From positions 62,282,867 to 62,346,866 of the forward strand of contig OY776130.1 of NCBI GenBank assembly GCA_963675135.1: a DNA stretch of 64,000 nucleotides, read 5' to 3'. Position numbers and translations under genes: made by a program. Shown here piece after piece: positions 43,889-56,572 of the stretch (the first letter of the stretch is position 1; every line of letters starts with the position of its first letter). The notes under the pieces were generated by a model that had not been told where the DNA came from, did not search any database, and was given only the letters and a program-made list of their open reading frames with translations. Source of the DNA: Galeopsis tetrahit. Lineage: Eukaryota; Streptophyta; Magnoliopsida; Lamiales; Lamiaceae.

Positions 43889-46201
43889 TAATTTAATATC
43901 ATTAATTAACCTCAAATGTTCAATACTCAATTAGTTGATTTAATTTCACTCCACTAGTTTATATTACTAACATGCATGGTTACAATAGAAAAAAGAAAAG
44001 GGAATGTGTGTACGTATGTTTAGAATTGGACCACGACTTACATTTAGCTGCTACTGGCTGCCAAAAACTATGAAAAGCCCAGAATCGTGAAACGCCAAGA
44101 AACACGATTTATCTGTATACACAATTGTCGCTTTCATATTTTCACAGAAGTGGGTCCCGACCCAGTTTAATTTGCTACACCTATTCCCAAACAGCCAATG
44201 TCACTCTCTGCACCTAAAATCATATAATATAATAGTATAGTATTACTATCATTTTTTTGGGAGAATATAGTTAAGTAAATTAGATTCTCACATAATCAAT
44301 GTATTTCTTTGCTTTAATTAGAAGCTGCGCGCATGGTGGGGTACTCGCCTATGTTAAATTGTGAATCCACTCATGACTACTACTACTTTTTTGTAATATA
44401 TTTTTCACTTTACTAAATTTGAGTACAAGAAATGTTTAATAGCGTCTCTTTTATTTTTGCTTGTTAATTCAATTGATGTTTAATTAATTGTATTTCAAGA
44501 CATAAAATTAATGAAACTAAGAAATCGTTTATTTTTTATAGTCAACTTAAATAACACCCATTTCCACCGCTGAAAAAGCTGTTGTCGAGATATCCTTCAT
44601 TTAGGTTTTAATTTCTTTAATTAATTTTTTTTTTTTTAAAAAGGGTGTTTTCCAAATGATGCACGTGAAAAGAAATAAATATTGGGGCTCACTGAAGTTG
44701 TTGAGGGCCCTGCAAATCCAAATGAGAAAATTATGTTCCCAAACCATGTTTACCTTTGTCCCACCCCATTAATTATATTTCCTGCTTTCTACTATGCACA
44801 AACAAAAATTTACTGTGCAACTTACCCCTTTTTTTTTTTTTTAAATGCTAGAAAGAAAATCTTCTCAATATGAAATCATATCTCTTATATTTGGTGTTCC
44901 GTTTTGTATTCTATAGTATGAATGAATAACATGTTGAAAATTAATAAATCAATTGACAGTAAATACCACAATGACATGTGATATTAATAAAACTTAAATC
45001 ATACTCCTATGTATCTCCAAACACAAATTATTGATAATAAACTTAACGTTGAGTTTATTTATGTAACTCGTTCAACGTTTTATTTGTAATTTTTTTTTTT
45101 TAAAAATGAATTTTATATCAAAATCATCAACACATATATCCAAAATTATAAATTCTTTAAGCATGTATTTGTTTTATTCCTTAATTAAAAAAATCGTGTA
45201 TGGACAAGTTGCACTATTTCATATAAATGGTGTAATTTTTTACAATTTGTAATATCACATCATTTATCAATTCGTATAAAATATTGTGGTACTAGTTTAT
45301 AGACGCAACTAAGTGATGTGATATTATAGAATTTGTGTATGGTACGTTCAAGAGTTATGTGCAAGTGTAACTTATTAAAAAAAACTTTAGAAGGCATATT
45401 TATGGGAAAGGATTAAATTAATATATAACTTATGACAATGAAGAATCAAAATCCTATTTAAGGTTTTGAATAAGAACAATTAATTGTTTGTACGTTTGTT
45501 TTGGTCAAACAAATTGTAGTTCACAAACATGAAAACAAATAATTCAACGACCGTGGCATCAAAGAGACCACTGAATTGCATGTTCATATTTTAAATGTTG
45601 TACTTCAAATGTTATGGATAAGAAATAAAACTACAAATTATCATTAATTAATTAATACTACAGTAGATAAGAATTATTGTACGTATAATATATATACAGT
45701 TGTAGGAGTATATCCTAAGGCTAAATATTGCTGTTTGATAACGATATATGCTTTTCGGTATTAAATGAAATTTAAGATTTTGTCACATGAAATAGATCGA
45801 GATATTAAAATTATTACTACTATTTACTGCTACGTACGTAGTATCATATAAAGGACCACACTTTTTTCAAGGTCTAAGAGGAAACACGTGCACACCATAA
45901 TTTTCCATATGTTTTTAGATCGATTTTTCATTGTCTTCCATTCAATATCTCTTCTCACATTCTTCTTTGTCGGTAGCCTTCCTCAAAGAATTTCTGAATC
46001 CAGAGTTTTTAAAAGTCTGAATTTATAGAAAGGTGGTACTGAACCCTAATATATTTCTCCTAATTTCATCTAAAAGTTCAACTGGTAAAGAGTTGAATAA
46101 TTAATTCATTTACTTCACTGCTATTTACATTAGTACCTCAAAATTTATAAAATAATACAGTATAAAAATATGAGTTATGCTTGCATGCACCCGTTTCATA
46201 G
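43889..46201. other. A+T-rich intergenic DNA, no gene seen
   Basis: No reading frame, terminal repeat or RNA gene could be supported across 2.3 kb. Only T-runs (44622-44638, 44827-44842) and short palindromic words were noted. Confidence 0.6.
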
Positions 46202-46209
46202 GGTGCAAC

Positions 46210-46854
46210 CAGAGGCGGACCTAGCGTGGGACATGGGGTACAGTTGTACCCCCAAATCCCAATTTTTTTTTTTTTTTTAATGTATAAAATTAATTTTATA
46301 ATAATTAATTATTGAAAAATATCAAATTATCAAATATACTCCATATCTTTTGATTCCGTGAATATCTAGCTAATTAGATATGTTACCTACTTTCCTTATT
46401 TTTTTTCTATTTTCGGCCCATAATTAGTTGAGGCCTTCATGTATATAATGCACCCTCCGTACAGCAGTTTAATATTATGAGAAAATATATTTTCATGTGC
46501 CTTCTATTTGGTTTTATCATAATACGAAAGATGAATAAAAGTTCAATACATTTATATTCTAACTTCATTTAAATGTCTTTGAGCTTATTTTATACTCCTT
46601 TCGTTTTATTTTTCATATTTTGTCATTAAACCATTTAAACTTTTATATTTCATATTAAATTCTAATGAAAATTACAAGTATGTCATTGAGCCATCTAAAC
46701 ATTATTTTTCATATTTTGTCGGAATACTTACAACTCACCCATTTATTTGCATATATTTTAAAACATTCATACATGTATTTATTTGTATCGTAAATATCTG
46801 GTTCATTTATACATTTATCGTACCCCCAGATTCAAAATCCTGGATCCGCCACTG
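46210..46854. mobile_element. hAT-type non-autonomous element (8-bp TSD)
   Basis: Ends CAGAGGCGGACC and GGATCCGCCACTG are inverted repeats with the CAG...CTG termini typical of hAT. GGTGCAAC flanks both sides (46202-46209, 46855-46862), a perfect 8-bp TSD. Subterminal GGGGTACAGTTGTACCCC is itself palindromic and recurs in the lone end near 63560. The interior is non-coding. Confidence 0.9.
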
Positions 46855-46862
46855 GGTGCAAC

Positions 46863-49310
46863 ATGTGCGTACAAGAATTTATCAAAATAAAAATGAATAT
46901 ATCTAGTTAGTAAATTGATAAATGACTAAAAAAATAAATGAAATTTAGATTCATCCCATCCTTTAAGTATCTTTATTTTTTTTTTAAAATTATTAGATGG
47001 ATTTTTAAAGACTTCATTCATTTCATAGTAAATGTCTTTTCATTGATTTATAAATAAATAAACACTAAGAAAAAAAAATTAAGTCTTAAAACAATTTTAC
47101 CCATAGTCATATGCATTTGGGAGAGAATTGGAGATTAGAAAAGAATATTTTGACATTATGGGAAAGATATATTATTTGAAATTTATATATGGATGATGGT
47201 AAATTTAGAAGAAAATTGGTAAAAATAGTTAAAATATAATGATTGCTTGTAAAAAAAAAAAAAGGACAAATAATTGAAACAAAATTAATAGTGTGAAAGG
47301 ACATTAATTATGAAATGCATAATATTCACTTTATCTATATATAAAAACAAAAAATAGTCCAAGTGTCTCACATGAAAACAAAAAATAGCCCAACAGTCTC
47401 AAATGTTATGTCTAGGTCCTTAGATATTGTTGTGATTCTTTTTTTAATTTAAATATTTTGTATTTTAATTCAAGACTAATATTTAAAGTAAAGTGTAGTA
47501 CCCAAGTCCACTTATAATCCGTGACGAAATTAATAACAAGATAATTAATAGGAGTAAAACTTAATTGGCAAGTTGATGGGTTTTTGTCAACTTACCTAGA
47601 CATTGCATTTTTATTATATTTAGATATAACCCAAATAAAAATGATATTTATAGATCAAAAGTGCTATTTCACCTCCTCTTTTTTAAGTATTTAAAAAGAA
47701 AAAGGGAAATCAACGCCGTAAAACGCACATGATTCTTGTAAACAATGAAATAAAAGTAATTTTCTGGGCCCTCACGTTATTATATGTTGGACGTATGCAG
47801 TCATGAATTATTGACAAAGCCGACTATTTCATTAATATTGGAGTACAATTCTACCAGGAAGTTATCTATACCTGTCATGGGTGGGGCTGTTATTGGAACC
47901 GAGCCGTAACGAGACTTGGCTCGGTTTGACTTGTTTAGCTAAACGAGATGGGCTAGTTAAATATTCGATTTACTAACGAGTCGGCTCAAGCTCGTTAGTC
48001 TCGGCTCGACAGGCTCGTTAACAAGCCTAGCTCGATTTTTGACTCGTCAATGTTAGCGATCCGAACTGAGCTCGAACTTTAAATACTCGACTCGATTCGA
48101 ATAACAACTCTAATTATAAATCAAGAAAAAGTAGAAAGAGGACGGTAAAATTGTAACAGTCAATGTAAAACTTTGTACAAATTTATTGGGTCGGATATTT
48201 TAACGTGCAATAAGTTCAAATTGAGTGAATTGCTTCTAAGATCCGTTCAATATATATAGTTTATCCGATATTATGACCGACTAATTCCGGGGGACCAATC
48301 CCACCGTCCACTTGTGGGGGTTCCGTTTAAAGCTCGAGACTTCAAAAAAAAAATAAAAAAAAAAAATATATATATATATAGTTTATAAATGTGTTTAAAT
48401 TAATAATAAAAATCGTTCATTATTTTATTTTATTGATGAATTGGTACAAAGGACGTACATGATGGCTTGTTGGCAAACATTCATTTTGTTTTGTCATCAA
48501 AACTTTCCAACAATCTCACATGCTTCCATGTGACCCAGCTTTAATTAACACTTTTTTTTATCTTTCTTTATTTATTTATATTCCAACAAATAAACCTAGC
48601 TCCGACCCCACCCAAACCCCATCCATCTCTGTTGAGCAAATTTTGGGTTAGTCTGCCTCACAAACTCATACCATTATCGTTTTTAATGAAAAGAGAAGTA
48701 AAATGTAATAATCTCACTTTTCAATAGGCCTCCCGTGACTTTGAGAGCCCGTTTGTTTGGAATGATACGTTGAATTTTGTGATTGAACTTCCCTTAAATA
48801 TCTGTTCTTGCTCCGAATAAAGATATTTTTTTGTCGAAAAAAAAGTATATATTGTATACTCCCTCAGTTCCAATTTAATTGAGTATAGCTGACAATTCGG
48901 GCCGCCCAGCCCAACGGGCCAACTGATGTTCGTGGCCCCATTCTAAAATTTCTGACTCTGATACCTCTAACCGCAAATCAACTCTACAACCTAGTCTTAA
49001 TCTCATCAAGCAATACAATTGTAAAGTAGCTGCGTGCTGCATCAAATACTAGAAAAACTGGGGGGAAAGTATTTTTTAACTTTTGTATCCTTTAGTAATT
49101 TTTTTTTTGAAAGGGTATCCTTTAGTAATATACCAGCTAAATAAGAACATCATTTACATAACTACTATTTCCAGGGAAGTAACACTGCACAGTTTTATTT
49201 TTTAAAATTTAAATAGAACTCCCTCCATTTAATTTTATTATTTATGAGTGAACTTCACTATACACTATCATATCTCTAATTTGTGTATTTAATATATAAA
49301 TTAACTAATA
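46863..49310. other. Intergenic DNA with decayed repeats
   Basis: No gene seen. About 47885-48110 is a degenerate dispersed repeat rich in GGCTCG / CGAGCT words, beginning GGCTGTTATT and ending AATAACAACTC, inverted ends that suggest an old hAT-like element without a detectable TSD. CTCCCTCAGTTCC near 48862 is a MITE end remnant. Confidence 0.5.
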
Positions 49311-49470
49311 CTCTATCTGTGTAATAAAAGTGTGCTCAAAATTTTGAACACATATTTTAAGAAAAAATAAATAAAGTGGATAAAATAAAAATGTTGTGAG
49401 GTAAAAATAAAATTATTGTTTTCATAAAAGAAAATGAACAATTGAGCACATTTTTTGTGGACATGTGGAG
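49311..49470. mobile_element. Short Stowaway-like MITE
   Basis: TA-flanked, 160 bp. GTGTGCTCAAAATTTTG near the left and AATTGAGCACATTTTTTGTG near the right form inverted halves; termini CTCTATCTGTG and CATGTGGAG are drifted. Confidence 0.55.
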
Positions 49471-49504
49471 TATTCTTTAAAATTCGCGTTCATTAATTAA
49501 AACA

Positions 49505-49595
49505 TCACTATCTAAACGGTGAGATCTTGAGTTCGAGTCATGTGAAGAGGTTGAAAATATTAAAAAAATAAAATATAAAACCGTGTTTAGATAAA
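49505..49595 (+). mobile_element. Remnant of the same SINE family
   Basis: GAGTTCGAGTCATGTGAAGAGG followed by an A-rich tail matches the B-box and downstream body of the SINEs at 24906 and 30973. The A-box half is not recognisable. Confidence 0.45.
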
Positions 49596-50480
49596 TGAAT
49601 ATTATGAAGCGCACGGTTACACACGCGCAATTGTTGAGGACACCCATTCACTTAGCACACTCACGGTGGGATGAGTACACCCACCCTGAAAACCCCCAAA
49701 GTACCCCTAACCCTATTAAAATTTAAGCACATATTTCGGAATAAATACTCGAAATAATAAATATTATCCGACAATAATCTTCGAAAATATGTACGTTGTC
49801 CGATTTTTTTTTCTTTTAAAAACTGAACAAATTTTTTGAAAAGTCAGACTCAAAATATGCATCGACCAAAAAAAATGAGGCAAACAAATGTAGGTTCTTA
49901 ACGCATATTATTTAAACAAACCACTACTATACAAACATAAACCCTAACAAAAACAACCCTAAATCCTAACTAAAAAAACTAATGAACTTTTACAAAAAAA
50001 ACAGTTTCAAAACAAGTAAAAAAAACTTAAAAATGATTGTTTAGCATCCCCATAAGTATCCATTGCCTCAATATCCATCATTTTCGATCATGTCTTAACT
50101 CATTAGCTAGTATTTCGTTTTTTGACAAGTTTTTTTTTTGGCATTTTTTGATCATGTTTTCCACTTCTCGCGATAGATATGGAATTGAGTGTACTAATCG
50201 TGATTTAAAAAAAAATAGCAGAGTATATTGGACATTTCACCCATCATTCAATTGAAAAGGAAAATTAGGTCGGTATCCTCAACAATAGCGTGTGTACGTA
50301 TAACCGTGAAAAGGAAGTAACATATTAAGCGGATTCAAAGCATATGGGCTTGGTCCAATAGAAATAGGCCCCGGCGGCTGGCTATATACCCTCCAGCTTT
50401 GTTAAATATACTCACCCTCCCCATTTATTAATTTAATACTCATGTAAAATATCAAATTTACCCTTTTACTAAAATATATA

Positions 50481-50772
50481 ATCTCTCCGTCCAATTTCAT
50501 TATTCCCACTTTTCTTTTTTGATTGTCCAATTTTATTATGTCCATACTTTTTTTGGAAACAATACTATTTCTACTACTTTATCTCCACCTTCCTACCATC
50601 TCTTATTTACCCACTTTGTCATTCACTTTATTCATAAAAAATCATTTATTTACAAATGGACCCCACAATACCCCATCATACCCTTAACTTATCTACTTTA
50701 TGAATAAACTAATCAATATTCATTAAAACTCGTGCCCGGAGAAGTGGGCATTTTAAAATTGGACGGAAGGAG
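50481..50772. mobile_element. Stowaway MITE inside E2
   Basis: CTCTCCGTCCAATTT at the left and AAATTGGACGGAAGGAG-TA at the right are inverted repeats. It is about 292 bp and non-coding. It interrupts the left half of E2 and so is younger than that copy of E2, or was carried along when E2 moved. Confidence 0.72.
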
Positions 50773-51028
50773 TACAATAGATACACCCCCTAAACTCTAA
50801 CTTCTAATCCTAACCCTAATTTTAAGGGAGGCAACCGTCGTCGTTGGCAGACATCCCTTCGCCGCCGCCGGCCGCCGCACCACCTCCGACCGTCGTTCAA
50901 ATAATAAATGAAAAAATTTAGAAACTGAAAAAAAAAACATTTTTCGACATTGGTTTGTCGACTATAGTTTATCGATGAAAAACATACTCGTCGACAACAT
51001 TTTATCGAAATAAAAAAATTTAAAATTC

Positions 51029-51074
51029 GACACGACATTGTCGACCATACGTTTATGGTCGACAATGTAGTGTC
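51029..51074. repeat. GTCGAC hairpin of E2
   Basis: Arms GACACGACATTGTCGACCATA and TATGGTCGACAATGTAGTGTC are complementary but for one base, separated by only 4 bases. Related hairpins lie in E1 and E3. Confidence 0.85.
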
Positions 51075-52046
51075 AAAAATTGAAAAAAAATTAAAAAATA
51101 AAGAGAATACATACCATAGCGTTTTTTTTACGAAGGAGGAGGAGGAAGGGCAGCGCGGCTCGACGGTGATGGAGCAGGAATGGTGCAGCGGCGACACGTT
51201 ACAGAAAAACAAAAAAGAGTGGAGGGGGGGAAGAGTGGTGTTACGGGGGCGGCAGATTAGTGCAGAAGAAGGTTGGGGGGAAGCGGATGGGACGGCGCAC
51301 GAGAGGGGCGGCGCAGACGCATTTGTTGCAGAAAAAGGGAAAAAAGAAGAAGAAGGAGGGGGACGGTGCCGCAGGCGGGGGACGACACTGCTGGAGGTGG
51401 GCGGCGACAATTGCTTGGTGGTGAAATTAGAATTTTTAAAAATGAGGAAGAAGAAAGAAGATGAAAAGTGAAATTAGGGAATGGTGAGTATATTTAACAT
51501 TTTCCACCTTAAAGAGAGGAGGGTAATTTAGGTAAATTGAAGAGTAATACATCTAACATTTGTTACATTGAGCGGAGTACATAAATTGAGGGAGTATACT
51601 TAACAAAGTTGGAGGGGTATATAGCCGGGGCCTAAAAATGATGTTATAGCAACACTAGTATTTGACCAAAAGCCCATAGACAATCAAAATTTTGTATAGG
51701 GTCTGACTATATGCACCTCCATTTCGGAGAGATGCATTCCCCATTTTAGTTTATTAATAAAATAATAGGGTAAAAAACCAAAAATACCTTTCATTAAAAT
51801 GAAGCATACTAGATGTACCCCTCCTACCGAACGCACCCCCTACTATCATTTCTTTCACCTTATCCCTAAATCAAACTTCTGGTCACCGTCGCCATTTTTT
51901 CCGGTAGCAAGAAATAAAAAAAATTCAAAAATTTCAATAAATCAACCATATTCATCCATAAAACATCATTATCAAACCCATTAACAAACACCATTATCAA
52001 AACTTAGAAAAACTAACAATTTTTTAAAAAAATTCGTCAAATCAGT

Positions 52047-52200
52047 GTCGACCATATATCCTCCCTTCGACAAAATGTTGTCAACGGAAGGATATATGGT
52101 CGACCAACAAAGGTCGATCGACACTGTGTTGTTGACCATATACACTCTCATCGACACCCTGTTGTCGACGGGAGTGTATATAGTCGACAACACAGGGTCG
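52047..52200. repeat. Two consecutive GTCGAC hairpins of E3
   Basis: The first has arms GTCGACCATATATCCT... and ...AGGATATATGGTCGAC (52047-52071, 52080-52104). The second pairs GTGTTGTTGACCATATACAC with GTGTATATAGTCGACAACAC (52126-52193) and extends outward through CGACAC/GGGTCG. Both share the GTCGACCATATA core with E1. Confidence 0.88.
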
Positions 52201-52335
52201 AATTTAAAAAAAAAAAAACTTACTGGTGTGGGGCGGAGGGTGGGTGCGGTGGCGGAGGAGGGGAGTGATCGAGACGAAAAAAAACACCGAAAGGAAAAAA
52301 AAAAAGGGCGACAACGGGCCGTGGCGGGTGCGGGG

Positions 52336-52574
52336 TTGACGACGTCGGATGGACGGGAGAGGGGGCGGCCGCGCGCGGCCGCTGACATAATTTTTTTTTT
52401 TATTTTTACAGATTGGGGTGTTGAGGAAAATAGAGAGGAGTCCTCGCGCCGGCGAACTCGAGGGAGAGGGAGGCTGACGGCGTCAAATGGACGAGGGAGG
52501 GGGCGAATTTTTTTTTTTTTTTTTACAGATTGGGGTGGGCGGGGAAAATGGAGGGGAGTCCTCGCGCCGGCGAA
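52336..52574. repeat. Tandemly doubled G+C-rich cargo unit of E3
   Basis: Each unit has TGACG(A/G)CGTC near its start, ATGGACG and a GGGGG run, then a long T-run ending in ACAG (52408-52411, 52525-52528), then ATTGGGGTG and a shared GAGTCCTCGCGCCGGCGAA end (52438-52456, 52556-52574). The T-run followed by ACAG looks like a plant 3' splice site. The first unit carries an extra CGGCCGCGCGCGGCCG palindrome. Confidence 0.82.
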
Positions 52575-52785
52575 GGGGGCCGCGGCGACGGGAAATGGGG
52601 AGGAAGATGATGTGTGAGGAAGATAGAATTAGGGTTTGGGAGGGGGTGTGAAGTAATTGTGTATTTTATATAAAAAAAAAAAGGAGTATTAAGGACAACT
52701 TGTTGGGAGGGTGCCTCTATTTTGACAAATTTTGGGGGTGCATCTCTCCGAAATGGAAGTGCATATAATCAAACCCTTTTGTATA

Positions 52786-55333
52786 AAGATTCAAATTTTA
52801 AACAATGTATATGGCCCAAACAAAATATGAGGCAGTGTCATATATTTATATGGTAACTAGTGTTTGAAATGAATTTATGATATAAATATATTTTTATTTA
52901 TTAATTAAAATATGTATAAATTTGTAAATATGTTATTCTGTTAGATTAAAAATGAAATTTAAATAACTCAAATATTAAAAGGAAATCAATAAATGATCTC
53001 AACATTAAAGAAAAAAATATATATTTCAGCGTGTATATATATATTGTATATGCATATATATTTTATATCTAACCATTTTTCTAATCTAATCATTGAAATT
53101 AAAGGAAAGTATACAAAAAAGATTTGATTATGTATATCTGTATATAACCGTATCCACTCTCAATTCTTTTAACAAAATATAATAGATCTATTTTTTTTAA
53201 ACCTAATTTTACTTTTTGATTTACTAAATATAAATAAATTGGCCTAATAACATATAATACTGTATTTATTTTTATTAGATAACCTAAAATTAAAATAAAT
53301 TAATTAATTTGTATTTTGAAAATATTTAATACGCCTAATTATTATGAAATTGAATAAAATTTCTATTTAATATTGCACTTTTTTTTTTCAAAGTACTTAT
53401 GTTATTATATGATATGACGGAAGATATTATTTGAATCAATTATTAGGGGATGTATTGGTTGTGGATTCTGTAGGATTTTTTTGGACTTTTAAAGTCTGGG
53501 TATTTAATACGGATTTTAAAAAGTCTTTAAAATTTTTGAGGTATTCAATACGAATTTTAAAAAGTCTTTAAAAATCTTTAGGTATTCAACCATCTATAGA
53601 TTTTAATACTCTATAAATTTTGTTAGATTAGATTAATTTAAAGGAAATTGAATTCAAATGTTAAGTAAATTAGATTGAGATTATATATTTTTTAATCATT
53701 AAGTTTCTATGTTTTTTAATTTAGTCCACCAAATTACCACTTTTTGAATTCAGTCCACTAAGTTTCGATTTATTTTGATTTTGGTCCAATCACCTAACAA
53801 GTCATTTTTTAAAATACACCACACTAAAATTTAAAAATTTAATTCTATTTCAAAATCTCTTTTTTCTTATTAATTTCACTTTTATTAATTTTAATTATAC
53901 ATTTTTTAATCTCATCTTTTGAATGGACACTTTTGAATATTAATTTTGAATATTAAAATTTAAATGAAACAGAATAACTATATACACGCGTATATAAATT
54001 AGTTATACATATACGGAGGAGTATTAGATAGATAAATATCATATATTTGCAACACAAAATCTATTTTTCTTTTTCCTCACAACCTCGGTCGATTTTTGTT
54101 TTCTCACGTTTCACGGTTCTTTTCTGCATGCCATCATCATCTTAGGTATTTGTTTTCTGCCCTTCAATCTGCCCGTTTTTTAATATGCACTTTTCTTCTC
54201 TTTCTCTTCGTAGTATTTCTTTTCACTTTTATTTTTTTTTAATTATTTACGGTTATTGTTGCTAAGATTGTTATTTTTTATTTGATAGATTTTCATTATA
54301 ATGTATCCTGTATTTTGTATTATAATCTATATTTATGTTAACAAATAACAAGGGTATATCTCTCACACAAACATAAGGTGGAGGCCAGGTGTAAAATACT
54401 ATAGTGTCCAGCATTCGACACAAACTATATCATTCTCATATATTGTACATCTAATTACTTAATCTAATAGACTTAGAATGTATTAATTGTTACCTCTGAT
54501 GGCTCTTTTCACAAATTAACATCCATCTTTTTTAAAATGTTAAGGTGTCTTTCGTCTCATGCAAGACTTATTCATATTTGAGGTACGTTAAAATAATGAA
54601 TATTAACATCATTTTTATTAAGTATGATATATATGTTGGTATTTTCGTCATTAAATTTTATTTTCAATAGAGTGGTATATTTACCTCAATTCGTCTTTGA
54701 AAAATTAACACCAAATCTGAAACAACTACGGATGAAGATACACAGACAATTGTCAAAATTGAGCGTATGACTCTTTTCCTTTTCTTATTTTGATTATTCT
54801 GTTATTCATCGTTTGATCCATTTATCTAAATTGAAAAACTCCCTTTCTCTTTAATTTTCCCAGATCAAATTATTACCTAAATTTCTTGATTTCCCTTTTT
54901 TTAGTTATTTTGAAGGAAATCTGGCTTCTTATTAATTATTCATTTTCATGTCACGTGTGATCATGGAATATCTCCTCAAGAACAGGATAAATTTGTGGAT
55001 CTAGAGGTCTCCTATTTGTTTGTGTGAACAAGTTTTCTGATAAGTGATACACTTTGTGTACAATACTTTGCTTAGACTTGCGTTTATAGTTGTTAGCTAA
55101 CATAATTTTTGTGTAAAAAATGTGGGGATTTGTTAAAAAGAATAATACTATAATTTGACAAGTATTTTCTGCTTTTGTATTCATTGCATTGCATTGACAA
55201 TCATTTTTCTTTTTTTTTTACTGTAAAGAAAGACAGGGCAGTAGAAAGAGTGTGCATTGTGGATTCAGTTTGAAGAAAATTGTGAATTTTGTGGAGTAAA
55301 TGTTTGGTATTGTGCATTAGGATGTTTTGAAAC
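52786..55333. other. Intergenic DNA and upstream region of the next gene
   Basis: 52786-54000 is A+T-rich without genes. 53450-53640 contains repeated TTTTAAAAAGTCTTTAAAAAT and GGTATTCAA words beginning GGGGATGTATTGGTTGTGG, probably a decayed hAT-like repeat. Positions 54060-54170 (CT-rich, with CATCATCATCTTAG|GTATTT) could be a 5' leader exon with a long leader intron ending near 55320; this is a guess. Confidence 0.45.
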
Positions 55334-56572
55334 ATGGAGCAAATAGGTTTGAGTAAAATGGACTTAAATTCAGACACTGATTTGGAGAGTGGGGGGACAA
55401 CAAGGGATGAGGAAGATGCAAAAATGGTACAAGTGAAATCGAAAGTAATGAGTTCAGAATCGTCGTGTAAATCCTCCTCCACGGATGCTGAGAATCCTTC
55501 GAGTGTTGATGAGATTTATTGCAAGAACAAGGAAGAAAGGCTTAGAGTTGAGATGGGAAATTATGTGGATAAGAAAAGGGTTATGAAACCGAGTGCTGCA
55601 AGACCTCCAAGGCCACACAGGACTACAAAAGGTACTTCGTTAAGTCCTTATGATGTGAAGTTGCTAAAGGAAATGTACGAGCTCAAATTGAATCGTAAAA
55701 AGATGGGAAGAATCAGGACGTTTAATAAGATGAAAAGGCAGAAGGCGCCTTCACTCAAAAGTCATCTTTTGGCCTTTATCGTCACCATAGTCTTCTTCGT
55801 GGTCATCATCCTTCAAGGTAATGTTTTATTTGTTATAAACTTAGAATCCAATTCATTTCGTTTATGATGGGATGCATATTTACTTGATTTTTTCTTAAAA
55901 ACCTGTGTCTGCAAAGTGACTTGACTTGTTCTTTAGGGAATGTGGAACAAAAATCATATATACATGAGAACCAAACATTTGAACAACTTCTGTTAGCTAA
56001 TTGATTGAAACCATGAATCTTAATTTGATGTGGTTTGTGTCTTACAACTTCACATGTACTCATGCTAAAGTATAACTGATCACTTGGAATGTGATATCTT
56101 CATCTCCAATAACTTGACATGTATTGTCCTAAGTTGGGACAAAAATTGATCGTTGTCGAAAATAGTGAAATGACTGGGGATAATGATTATAAGGGATGAG
56201 TCTTATTAAAGTTTGATGAAGAGGAATTGATAGTTTTTTGTTTTCATTAACCACTATAATTGCTCCATATTTACTTTCATTATCATTCTCATTGAAGAAT
56301 TATAAACCCCTAAATCTCTGTTGTATGCATCAGTTGAGATATACCAATTGAAAGTATTTGAGGCTAAGGAGAATAAACTATTAAGAGTATGTCTAGCTTG
56401 ATTCTTAGGAGAATAAACTATTATGTCTAGCTTGATGCATACCAAATTAGTTCATAACCGCATGTCTTGAAAAATGTAAAACCATGTTTCCTCCTTTCTT
56501 GTGTTATAGTAATTATTATCAACTGATGTGATTTTCTTGGAATTTACAGGGCTTTTGGGTTCACGCGTGTGA
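55334..56572 (+). CDS. Small single-pass membrane protein, plant-specific, function unknown
   Basis: Exon 1 55334-55817 and a 23-nt exon 2 56550-56572 join in phase at CAA G|GG to give 168 residues ending GLLGSRV. Without splicing the frame would run on to 177 residues. The N-terminal 90 residues are acidic and Ser-rich (DAENPSSVDEIYCKN at about 51-65), then a Pro-rich stretch (SAARPPRPHRTTKG), a basic helix (residues 105-140, LKEMYELKLNRKKMGRIRTF) and a hydrophobic segment (about 144-165) that should span a membrane, leaving almost nothing beyond it. The layout resembles a small plant family I recall by its SVDEIY and SAARPP motifs; relatives seem to continue further after the membrane helix, so this copy may be C-terminally shortened. 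A second Met at residue 9 is an alternative start. Confidence 0.7.

Larger units (their letters stand above)
50367..51632. mobile_element. Element E2: TIR element with GTCGAC hairpin and G+C-rich cargo
   Basis: The left end GGCCCCGGC...GCTATATACCCTCCA is matched at the right by inverted GGCCCCGGCTATATACCCCT; arms continue with CTTTGTTAAATATACTC / CTTTGTTAAGTATACTCC. Inside lie a MITE (50481-50772), a hairpin (51029-51074) and a G+C-rich, purine-skewed cargo (51120-51470). The flanks TAGAAATA and TAAAAATG are only loosely alike, so no TSD is claimed. The frames on either strand of the cargo look compositional, not conserved. Confidence 0.72.
51699..52776. mobile_element. Element E3: Mutator-type element with 9-bp TSD, hairpins and doubled cargo
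   Basis: TTTTGTATA flanks both ends exactly (51690-51698, 52777-52785). The termini GGGTCTGACTATATGCACCT and inverted GGGTTTGATTATATGCACTT are followed on both sides by CCATTTCGGAGAGATGCA, a TIR of about 44 bp. The 9-bp TSD and GGG ends point to the Mutator superfamily. The 1078-bp interior has two long hairpins (52047-52104 and 52120-52200) and a G+C-rich cargo whose central unit occurs twice. No transposase is present, so the copy is non-autonomous. Confidence 0.88.

Noticed and set aside
50790..51471. Open frames of 138 and 206 codons on opposite strands of the E2 cargo
   Set aside because: Both strands are open because the DNA is G+C-rich and repetitive; the translations are simple Arg/Gly/Glu or Ser/Pro runs.
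52045..52617. 190-codon frame in E3
   Set aside because: It reads through the palindromes and a T-run (poly-Phe), so it is produced by repeat structure, not selection.
55334..55867. Unspliced 177-residue product of the membrane protein gene
   Set aside because: The extra residues after Gln161 lie beyond a strong GTAATG donor that joins in frame with an acceptor at 56549.
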